This document shows, in pieces, positions 36,964 through 43,524 of a stretch of 64,000 bases of DNA. The notes beneath the pieces were generated by a model, which saw only the letters and a program-made list of their open reading frames with translations, made no database searches and was not told the DNA's origin. The stretch is taken from NCBI RefSeq assembly GCF_002009175.1, contig NZ_CP018047.1, positions 5,518,001-5,582,000 of the forward strand, given 5' to 3'. Within the stretch, counting starts at the first letter, position 1. Each line of letters begins with the position of its first letter. Position numbers and translations under genes: made by a program. This stretch comes from Streptomyces niveus. GTDB lineage: Bacteria; Actinomycetota; Actinomycetes; Streptomycetales; Streptomycetaceae.

Positions 36964-37128
36964 ATGCCCGCCAGCAGCATCGACGAGGTCGGTGATCTGC
37001 TCGCGGCGGCGGAGTCGGCCACCGGCCTGAGCTGTCCGTCGTGCGGTTCGTTCCATGTGGCCCAAGTACTCGGCGACAACGGCGGAGTTTCCTACGTGTG
37101 CACGGCCTGCGGCCACAGCTGGAGCTGA
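36964..37128 (+). CDS. Small zinc-ribbon protein
   Basis: 54 aa. A helical N-terminus (SSIDEVGDLLAAAESATG) and a C-terminal zinc ribbon LSCPSCGSFHVA...VCTACGHSWS with two CxxC pairs. ATG 36964 is preceded by GGGGAGGAGAG, a strong ribosome binding site. It probably binds nucleic acid or a protein partner. The stop is directly followed by the next small gene, so the two are co-translated. Confidence 0.8.
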   Translation: MPASSIDEVGDLLAAAESATGLSCPSCGSFHVAQVLGDNGGVSYVCTACGHSWS

Positions 37129-37131
37129 GTG

Positions 37132-37365
37132 ATGGGTGCGCACAGGAGAAAATGCGACTGGTGCGGCAGCGGTACGCCCATCGTCCGGGACATGGATCCG
37201 CTCAACGCCTCGTTCCAGTACTGGTGCGAGGAGTGCGCCCGCGCGCTCATCATAAAAGGCGACCCCATCGAGACCTACCGGGAGTTGGAGGGCGAGCCCA
37301 TCTACGGCCGGCTCCTGGACGAGCACTGCACGCTCAAGCGCTTCTACTCCTTCGCCACCGCGTAA
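37132..37365 (+). CDS. Small cysteine-rich protein
   Basis: 77 aa from ATG 37132 (GTG 37129 would add one residue). CDWCGSG and YWCEECARALI form two CxxC pairs, probably one zinc site; the remainder is a mixed helix with YRELEGEPIYGRLLDEH. GGAG lies 9 nt upstream, within the end of the preceding zinc-ribbon gene. Function unknown; likely acts with its neighbour. Its 3' end overlaps the converging GT87 gene by 22 nt. Confidence 0.75.
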   Translation: MGAHRRKCDWCGSGTPIVRDMDPLNASFQYWCEECARALIIKGDPIETYRELEGEPIYGRLLDEHCTLKRFYSFATA

Positions 37366-38573
37366 CCGGCGGGCTCCCGCTCCCTCCGGTCGGCCACCGC
37401 CAGATACACCAGCATCCCCAGCGCCATCGTCGGATAGAGCGCCGTGAGCACCATCTGCGACCGGTTCTGGGCGAGTTCAAGCCGTTCCGCCGCGCCGTGC
37501 GGGACCCGCCACAGCGCGTACGACCAGAAGCCCACCCCCACCGCCACCGCCCACTCCGTCCTGCCGTGCGCCACCAGGAGCAGCACCATCGGCACGCACC
37601 ACACCCAGTGGTGCGACCAGGAGATCGGGCTGATCAGCAGTGCCGTGGCCGCGCAGGCGACGGTGGCCTCCGCCGTCCTCCCGCGACGGGCCGCGGTCAC
37701 CGCGACGGCCAGCCCGCCCACGGCGACCACCGTGGCCACCGGGAGCCACCAGTGCGAGGGATCGACGGTGTGCAGGAGCCGCGCGAACACACCGCGCAGC
37801 GACTGGTTCGCGGCGCCCTCCACGCGCCCCACCCGGTCGGCTCGGAAGACGATCTCGGTCCAGAAGCGGCGGGAGTCGGACGGCAGGAGGGCCGCCGACG
37901 CGACGGTCGCGGCGAGGAACGCGCCCACCGCCACGGCCGCCTGCCGCAGCCAGGGGTTCCAGCCGGCCTCGCGGAACCGCAGCAGACCGGTGATCAGCAG
38001 CATGACGGCGAAGAGCGCGGGCGTCAGTTTGATGGCCGCGGCGAGACCGATGCCGACCCCCGCCCAGCGGTGGCCGTCACGGCGGGTGAGGTCCCACAGG
38101 ACGGCCACGCCGATCAGCAGATTGATCTGCCCGTAGCGCAGGGTCGTCCACACCGGCTCGCACCAGACGGCGACCGCGGCCACCCACAGGGCGGCGCCCG
38201 GCCGTACCGCGTCCCGGAACGTCAGCTTCAGTGAGAGGTGGACGAACGCCACGAGGAGCAGGAGATTGCCCACCGTGGCGAGGGTGCGCATCTCCGGGAC
38301 GGGCAGCAGGGTCAGCGGTGTGAACAGCAGTGCCGCGAACGGCGGATACGTCGTCGGCAGACCCGCCCGGGTCGCGCGCATCGCGTAGAGGTCGAGCCCT
38401 TCGAGCACCGTCCGGCCCTCGGCCCGGTAGACCATCAGGTCGATCATCGAGACCGCGGCGAGCCGCTGCGCGATCCAGAATCCCGCGAAGGACAACAGAC
38501 AGACACCGGCGCCCGCGAGGACGGACCGCCGGCCGGCGGTCACCCGCGTGAGCACGGGAGTGGATACGGTCAC
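37344..38573 (-). CDS. GT87-family (DUF2029) membrane mannosyltransferase
   Basis: 409 aa with about ten hydrophobic helices. The first outside loop has MIDLMVYRAEGRTVLEGLDLY, containing the Asp conserved in polyprenyl-phosphate-mannose-dependent transferases, and TTYPPFAALLFTPL follows. These GT-C enzymes add mannose on the outer face of the membrane, as in actinobacterial lipomannan/arabinogalactan-type glycans. GTG 38573 has no ribosome binding site but TACTGT lies 8 nt upstream on that strand, so it may be leaderless. Acceptor unknown. Confidence 0.85.
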   Translation of the reverse strand: MTVSTPVLTRVTAGRRSVLAGAGVCLLSFAGFWIAQRLAAVSMIDLMVYRAEGRTVLEGLDLYAMRATRAGLPTTYPPFAALLFTPLTLLPVPEMRTLATVGNLLLLVAFVHLSLKLTFRDAVRPGAALWVAAVAVWCEPVWTTLRYGQINLLIGVAVLWDLTRRDGHRWAGVGIGLAAAIKLTPALFAVMLLITGLLRFREAGWNPWLRQAAVAVGAFLAATVASAALLPSDSRRFWTEIVFRADRVGRVEGAANQSLRGVFARLLHTVDPSHWWLPVATVVAVGGLAVAVTAARRGRTAEATVACAATALLISPISWSHHWVWCVPMVLLLVAHGRTEWAVAVGVGFWSYALWRVPHGAAERLELAQNRSQMVLTALYPTMALGMLVYLAVADRREREPAGYAVAKE

Positions 38574-38581
38574 GAAGGGTG

Positions 38582-38587
38582 ACAGTA
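38582..38587 (-). promoter_or_regulatory. TANNNT -10 box for the GT87 gene
   Basis: TACTGT on the minus strand ends 8 nt before GTG 38573. Confidence 0.4.
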
Positions 38588-38617
38588 GCAGTCCTATCGG
38601 TGCATACCGGAAACGAT

Positions 38618-38646
38618 TTGGCGGTGGGCCTCGGGGACCGTGTAAT
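38618..38646 (+). promoter_or_regulatory. Promoter of the second tRNA-Ala
   Basis: TTGGCG (38618-38623), 17-nt spacer, TGTAAT (38641-38646). Start expected about 40 nt before the tRNA. Confidence 0.6.
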
Positions 38647-38692
38647 GTTGGCACCGCCGCCGAGGGGATGCCCCCGGTGCGGTACATCGCAA

Positions 38693-38765
38693 GGGGCTAT
38701 AGCTCAGTTGGTAGAGCGCCTGCATGGCATGCAGGAGGTCAGGAGTTCAATTCTCCTTAGCTCCA
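38693..38765 (+). tRNA. tRNA-Ala (GGC), second identical copy
   Basis: All 73 nt are identical to the copy at 36490, in the same orientation, 2203 nt downstream. Same anticodon GGC and no encoded CCA. Confidence 0.97.
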
Positions 38766-38777
38766 CATCTCGAAGTT

Positions 38778-38810
38778 CCCGTCCGGACATCACGTCCGGG
38801 CGGGTTCTTC
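38778..38810 (+). terminator. Terminator after the second tRNA-Ala
   Basis: CCCGTCCGGAC pairs with GTCCGGGCGGG (one G-T pair), then TTCTTC. Confidence 0.75.
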
Positions 38811-38839
38811 TCGTTGACAGCCCGTCGCGGAGGAACGCC

Positions 38840-39739
38840 GTGTCCAACTCGCTCACCGCGTCCGGCCTTTGGCGCCGGCTGCTCCATGTGCTCAGGTGCC
38901 CCCTGTGCGAGGGACCGCTCGCACCTGCGCACGGCGTCCCGGCATCCCTCGACACCCTCCGGGGCGTCAAGTCCCTCGGCTGCCCGGCGGGCCACTCGTT
39001 CGACGTCGCCCGCCAGGGCTATCTCAGCCTGCTGACCGGCAACACGAACACGGCCAACGCCGACAACGCGGCCATGGTGACGGCCCGGACGCTGTTCCTG
39101 GAGGCCGGGCACTACGAACCGCTCGCCCGCGCGCTGGCCGGTGCCGTCGCGGAACTGTGCCCGCCGGACGGCACCGTCGTCGACGCCGGGGCGGGCACCG
39201 GGTACTACCTGGCGGCCGTCCTCGACGCCCTGCCCGACGCCGTGGGCCTCGGCCTCGACGCGTCCAAGTTCGCGCTGCGCCGGGCCGCGGGCGCCCATCC
39301 ACGGGCCGGTGCGGCGACCGGCGACATCTGGAAACCGCTGCCCGTCGTGAGCGGCGCCGCCGACGTCGTGATCAACGTCTTCGCACCCCGCAACGGCCCG
39401 GAGTTCCAGCGCGTCCTGCGACCGGGCAGCGCCCTCGTCGTCGTCACCCCGACCGCCCGCCACCTCGCGGAACTCCCCGCGAGCCTGGGCATGTTGTCGG
39501 TCGACTCCACCAAGGAGGACCGGCTGCACCGCACCCTGTCCGGCCACTTCCGACGGGAGCGCGGCGACGTCGTGGAGCGCGAGGCCACCATGACCGGCCA
39601 GGACGTGCGCAATCTGATCCTGATGGGACCGAGCGCCCACCACCTCGGTACGGAAGACGTGCACCGGAGCGTCGCGTCCCTCGACACGCCGCTCCCGGTG
39701 ACCGTCTCCTTCCTCGTCTCGGTCTACCGGCCGCTCTGA
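38840..39739 (+). CDS. RlmA/TlrB-type 23S rRNA (guanine-N1) methyltransferase
   Basis: 299 aa. An N-terminal zinc finger (CPLC ... LGCPAGHSFD), the family segment ARQGYLSLL, then DNAAMVTARTLFLEAGHYEPL and a SAM-binding domain with VVDAGAGTGYYL. This is the pattern of RlmA(I)/RlmA(II) enzymes, which methylate G745 or G748 in domain II of 23S rRNA. The actinobacterial relative TlrB gives tylosin resistance, so a role in macrolide tolerance is possible but unproven. GTG start with GGAGGA 6 nt upstream, just beyond the tRNA terminator. Confidence 0.85.
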   Translation: MSNSLTASGLWRRLLHVLRCPLCEGPLAPAHGVPASLDTLRGVKSLGCPAGHSFDVARQGYLSLLTGNTNTANADNAAMVTARTLFLEAGHYEPLARALAGAVAELCPPDGTVVDAGAGTGYYLAAVLDALPDAVGLGLDASKFALRRAAGAHPRAGAATGDIWKPLPVVSGAADVVINVFAPRNGPEFQRVLRPGSALVVVTPTARHLAELPASLGMLSVDSTKEDRLHRTLSGHFRRERGDVVEREATMTGQDVRNLILMGPSAHHLGTEDVHRSVASLDTPLPVTVSFLVSVYRPL

Positions 39740-39785
39740 CACCCGAGTCCGGGCGGCCGTGACCGGCCTCCTTACGAGGGACGCG

Positions 39786-41381
39786 TCAGCGCCCCATGCC
39801 GAGGGCCTTCCTGCCACCGCCCGGCGGCAGGGCCGCCGGACCTCCCTGCCGCGCGGGGCGCTGCGGCGCCGGCTGCTCGATACGGAGCGCGAGCGCCGGG
39901 CAGCGCCGTACGGCGCGCTGGGCGCGGCCCCGCAGATGCATCGGTACGGAGGCGTCGGCGAGCGCCGGGAAGCCGTCGGCGCCCAGGCGGATCAACTCGG
40001 GCACGATGTCCGCGCAGAGCCCGTGGCCTTGGCAGAGCGTCCAGTCCACGGCCAGCTTCTCGCCGCTCGGGATGGACTCCTCCGCGGTCTGGTAGCCGGG
40101 CCCCGGCAGCGGCAGCACACCCGTGGTGTCGCGACCGCAGCCGCCGTCCAGCACATGCGCGGCGAGGTCGTCGGTGAAGGCGGAGAGGGTGGACATGAAG
40201 AACCGCGCGGACCCGTCGGGGTGCTTGCACGCTCCCCGCCCCCGTACCGCCTGGGTGACCTCGCGCAGGGCCTCCAGGGCCGCGGGGCCGCCCCCGTTCA
40301 GCACGTCGCTCAGGCCGCCCGCGGCGGCCGGCAGGCCGAGCCTGCAGGGACCGCACTGACCGGATGTCTCGGCGGCGAGCCAGTTGGCCACCCGCAGCGC
40401 CTCACCGAGCGGGCAGGTCTCGGGGCCGATCGGCAGGATCGCGCCGGCGCCGAGCGAACCCCCCACCGCCGCGAGGGATTCGCGCGAGACGACCGCGTCG
40501 TGCGCGGCCACGGAGTCGATCCAGTTGCCGTGGTAGCCGCCGGTCAGCACGCCCTGGGGGAGCGGCGGCGCCCCGGCGAGCTGGAGCACGTACCGCAGTG
40601 GCACCCCCGTGGGCACCTCCACGACCATCGGTCGCGCGACGGCGCCCGAGACGGTGAGCATGACGGTGCCGGGCTCCGCGTCGAGCCCCGTGTGCCCGTA
40701 GCGGCGCGCGCCGATCCTGGCGCCGATGGCCAGTTGGGCGTACGTCTCGGCGTTGGAGAGCAGCGTCGGGGCGCCCCCGATGCCCGACTCGGCGGCCCGC
40801 TCGCGGCGGCCGGGCGGCAGGGCGGGCCCGCCGTTCGCCGCGCGGATGACGGACGACGCCTCGCCGGAGACCATCCGCTCGGGCGTACGGACCACCCGTG
40901 CCCGCAGTTGCTGCCCGCGCCGGTCGGACAGACCGCGTTCGGCGAGCGCAGCCCGCATCGATATCTCGGTGGAGTTGCGGGTGACGGCGACGACCAGGGT
41001 GCGCGCGCCCAGCGCCTCGGCCGCCAACAGGGCGCCGTCCAGGATGAGATGGGGTGCGCGGTTGAGCAGCACCGTGTCCTTGCGGCAGGCCGGTTCGCCC
41101 TCACTGCCGTTGATGACGACGACGGGGCGCACCCCGCGCCGGATCGACGCCTTGGCGACGGCGCGGAGCTTCTTGCCGAACGGGAAACCGGCGCCCCCGC
41201 GTCCGCGCAGGGTGATGTTCTCCGCGAGCTGGGCGAGCAGTTCCCCGGTGAGCGGCTCCAGCGGCCCGTGCACCTTCAGGTGCATGGAGAGGTCGAGTCG
41301 CTCGACGAGGTCGAATCCCTGTGTCAGCTGGGGAAGGCCGACGACACGGACTTCGGGGACATCGGGGAGAGGGGCGTTCAC
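39786..41381 (-). CDS. NuoF-like flavoprotein fused to a C-terminal ferredoxin
   Basis: 531 aa. An FMN/NADH-binding NuoF domain (LRGRGGAGFPFGKKL, NGSEGEPACRKDT, LLSNAETYAQLA), an SLBB segment, and a 4Fe-4S site with cysteines in SGQCGPCRLG and GACKH. The last 110 residues add a ferredoxin-like domain with WTLCQGHGLC and RRCPALALRI. It starts in a 4-nt overlap with the stop of the upstream heme-protein gene, so the two are made together. It is likely to pass electrons between a nicotinamide or ferredoxin pool and the membrane heme protein. It is not part of a complex I operon. Confidence 0.85.
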   Translation of the reverse strand: MNAPLPDVPEVRVVGLPQLTQGFDLVERLDLSMHLKVHGPLEPLTGELLAQLAENITLRGRGGAGFPFGKKLRAVAKASIRRGVRPVVVINGSEGEPACRKDTVLLNRAPHLILDGALLAAEALGARTLVVAVTRNSTEISMRAALAERGLSDRRGQQLRARVVRTPERMVSGEASSVIRAANGGPALPPGRRERAAESGIGGAPTLLSNAETYAQLAIGARIGARRYGHTGLDAEPGTVMLTVSGAVARPMVVEVPTGVPLRYVLQLAGAPPLPQGVLTGGYHGNWIDSVAAHDAVVSRESLAAVGGSLGAGAILPIGPETCPLGEALRVANWLAAETSGQCGPCRLGLPAAAGGLSDVLNGGGPAALEALREVTQAVRGRGACKHPDGSARFFMSTLSAFTDDLAAHVLDGGCGRDTTGVLPLPGPGYQTAEESIPSGEKLAVDWTLCQGHGLCADIVPELIRLGADGFPALADASVPMHLRGRAQRAVRRCPALALRIEQPAPQRPARQGGPAALPPGGGRKALGMGR

Positions 41382-43039
41382 GGTCGGTCTCCTGCGGGTG
41401 GGTACCAGGGTTCACCGGCGCTCGGGGTTCCCCCGCCGTTGGCGGGAGGTTGCCGGGACGTGTCGTCCGACTGCCGGTACAGGTCGGCTTGTTGGTAGAG
41501 GCCGGGCCCTGGGGCGGCGTCGGGCTGTGGGTAGGGGGCCGACTGTAGGTACGTGTCGGACCGCTGGTTTGTCTCAGCCTGTTGGTATGTCTCCTGCCGC
41601 TGGTACTCCTGCTGGTACGGCGACGGCTGCTGATAGGGGTCGGTCGCGGGCGGCGGCGCGGCCCCGGCGGCCGGCTCGTGGGCGCGGGCCTGCACGGGGG
41701 CCGGGGGCGACGGCGTGGGCCACAGACCGGCCCCGGCTGCCGACGGTTCGCTGATGACCGGTATCTCCTCGGTCATGGGGATGCGCTCGGCGTACGGGAT
41801 CTCGGCCGACGTCAGCGGGTCGGGCGGGCCGCCGAAGGGGCCGGGCGGGGGCGCGGGGGCCGGTGTGCGGGCCGTGGGGTCGGCGCCGAACGAGACGGCC
41901 CGGTAGCCGGCCGACAGGCTCGTACCGGGACCCGTACCGGCACCGGCACCCGTACCGGAAACGCGTCCCGGGTCGACGAACGTGTCCGCCAGTGGGTCCG
42001 GATAGGGAGCCGCGGGCGGCGTCGGCGGGGCGGCGGCGTACGGCGCGGCCGACGGCGGCGTGAAGGAGCCGGGGACGAAGGTGTCCGCGAACGGGTCCGC
42101 GCTCGGCGGGCGCCCCGCCTCGTAAAGAGGAGGCGACGGCGGAGCGATGCGCGGCGGTACACGCGTCGCGCCCAGCGGCGGACCGAGCGGCAGCGCGGAG
42201 GCCGGGGGAGAGGCCGGATCGGACGCGGACCGCTGGCGCGGGAACCGCTGCTCGAACTCCACCCGCGGCAGACCGGCCGTACCCGGCAGCGGTTCGCGGG
42301 TCAGGTCGCGGCGCTCCGGCTGCTCCGGCTCGGGAATCTCGCGTACGCCGCCGGTCAGCGTGAGGATCTTGTCCGCGATACGGCGCTGGACCGGGCGCGG
42401 CAGCAGCCGTACGGAGACGGCGCCGATGACACCGATGAGCGCCAGGCAGTACAGGGTCATCACCCACGTCGCGGCGGCGCGCCCCGCGTACAGCCCGTGC
42501 ATCAGCGCGAAGCACCAGGCCGGGTACGCCAGCATGTGCAGCGCGCGCCAGCGGCCGGCGACCTTGCCGGGGACGGCGAAGGCACTGCGCAGCGCGCCCG
42601 TCGATGCGGCGACGACCATCAGGAACCCGGCGAGCGAGCCGAGGCCGATGAGGCCGCTGGTGCCGGTGATCCCGAGGCTGAAGGGCAGCACGGCGCCGAT
42701 CAGCGCCACATGCCCGAGCGAGACCTTCACCGTGGCGTGCAGCAGCAGGAAACCGAGGGAGGCCATCGCCGTGAACCGGTGGATGCCCTGGGCGAGCAGC
42801 CGGTGGCGCGGAGAGAGCAGCAGCCGGTCCGTGGCCATGAGCCCCCAGGCGACGGCCGCCGTCAGGGAGACCAGCGACAGGACGCCGGTGGTGAAGTCGA
42901 GCATCGCGCGGAACCCGTCACTCCCCGCGACGGCCAGGAGGGGGACGAGCACCAGTGCGGCGACCGACAGCCCTCCCTGGACCGAGCGGCTCATGCCGTG
43001 GCTCGGGGGAAGCGATGAACGGATCTTGTGAAAGTTCAT
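41378..43039 (-). CDS. Ferric reductase-like heme-b membrane protein with long Pro/Gln tail
   Basis: 553 aa from ATG 43039 (CGGAG upstream). Residues 15-230 hold about six helices with histidines suited to b-type heme: GIHRFTAMASLGFLLLHATVK and WRALHMLAYPAWCFALMHGLY. This is a ferric reductase/cytochrome b-like membrane core. Residues 240-553 form a Pro/Ala-rich then Gln/Tyr-rich disordered tail (PYQQ, YQQEYQRQ repeats). There is no FAD/NAD domain; that role is probably taken by the overlapping NuoF-ferredoxin gene. The true acceptor (metal, quinone, heme) is unknown. Confidence 0.82.
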   Translation of the reverse strand: MNFHKIRSSLPPSHGMSRSVQGGLSVAALVLVPLLAVAGSDGFRAMLDFTTGVLSLVSLTAAVAWGLMATDRLLLSPRHRLLAQGIHRFTAMASLGFLLLHATVKVSLGHVALIGAVLPFSLGITGTSGLIGLGSLAGFLMVVAASTGALRSAFAVPGKVAGRWRALHMLAYPAWCFALMHGLYAGRAAATWVMTLYCLALIGVIGAVSVRLLPRPVQRRIADKILTLTGGVREIPEPEQPERRDLTREPLPGTAGLPRVEFEQRFPRQRSASDPASPPASALPLGPPLGATRVPPRIAPPSPPLYEAGRPPSADPFADTFVPGSFTPPSAAPYAAAPPTPPAAPYPDPLADTFVDPGRVSGTGAGAGTGPGTSLSAGYRAVSFGADPTARTPAPAPPPGPFGGPPDPLTSAEIPYAERIPMTEEIPVISEPSAAGAGLWPTPSPPAPVQARAHEPAAGAAPPPATDPYQQPSPYQQEYQRQETYQQAETNQRSDTYLQSAPYPQPDAAPGPGLYQQADLYRQSDDTSRQPPANGGGTPSAGEPWYPPAGDRP

Positions 43040-43376
43040 AGGGGCAACTCCGAATGGCTCGGCAAAGCGGTCCCGTTGCCGCATGCTAAGTCGCTCCATA
43101 CTGGGCAGTACGCCGTTTGAAGGTTTAGCGGGCGGACGATGCGTCAACTGCCCCTGGGGATGCCCCGGATAGGGTCGATACGCGGGGTAACTCGGGCGCC
43201 GAAGGTTCGATGAATCACATAGCCGCCAATGGCCTGTTCCCGGCTCGAACGATCCTGTATGGCCGTCGAACGTCCCGTCGCTGTCGCGAATCGCCGTCCC
43301 CTCCGCCGGGCCGCTCTCCCCGTACCGCCTCGAATGCGGCATGCGAGCCCTGTGCCCGCTGCGGTACCCTGCTCGC
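43040..43376. other. Gene-free region between the heme protein and leuS leader
   Basis: The region must hold the promoter of the minus-strand heme-protein gene. A short inverted repeat, TACTGGGCAGTA, is at 43098-43109 and could be an operator or -10 area. TTGACG on the minus strand (43142-43147) has no clear -10 partner. The long plus-strand frame here is not credible coding. Confidence 0.4.
43365..43370 (+). promoter_or_regulatory. TANNNT -10 box of the leuS leader
   Basis: TACCCT ends 6 nt before ATG 43377, so the leader mRNA would start at the leader-peptide start codon. Confidence 0.5.
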
Positions 43377-43415
43377 ATGCGTGCCGTACGCCTTCTGCTT
43401 GGCGAGCCGCGCTGA
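43377..43415 (+). CDS. leuS leader peptide (12 aa, Leu-Leu-Leu)
   Basis: Encodes [12 protein letters not shown]. The three successive Leu codons are CTT-CTG-CTT; CTT is rare in such GC-rich genomes. The stop is 45 nt before an intrinsic terminator and 109 nt before leuS. No ribosome binding site, but a TANNNT box lies 6 nt upstream (leaderless). Shape and placement fit a classical attenuation leader that senses charged tRNA-Leu. Confidence 0.7.
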   Translation: MRAVRLLLGEPR

Positions 43416-43484
43416 TCAGTACCGACGGATGACGGATCCGGTCGGAATCAGCGTGGCTGCCCCCTCCTGTGCGAGGGGTTTTTT
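43401..43484 (+). promoter_or_regulatory. leuS transcription attenuator
   Basis: Terminator: CCCCTC (43461-43466) pairs with GAGGGG (43473-43478), then six T. Upstream hairpin: GCTGAT with ATCAGC and CCGAC with GTCGG (43411-43452), covering the leader stop codon. Competing pairing: GGCGAGCC (43401-43408) with GGCTGCC (43455-43461), which just reaches the terminator stem. A ribosome stalled at the Leu codons could shift the balance so that leuS is expressed when charged tRNA-Leu is low. Confidence 0.65.
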
Positions 43485-43524
43485 CATTCCCGCGGCAGAG
43501 ACGATCGATGGAGCTTCAGAGGAC

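Noticed and set aside
43210..43524. An N-terminal extension of leuS in the same frame
   Set aside because: It has no LeuRS homology, covers the leader peptide and terminator, and ATG 43525 begins typical LeuRS sequence.
43200..43524. A T-box riboswitch upstream of leuS
   Set aside because: I found no T-box consensus segment or antiterminator of the expected form; the leader peptide plus terminator explains the region better.
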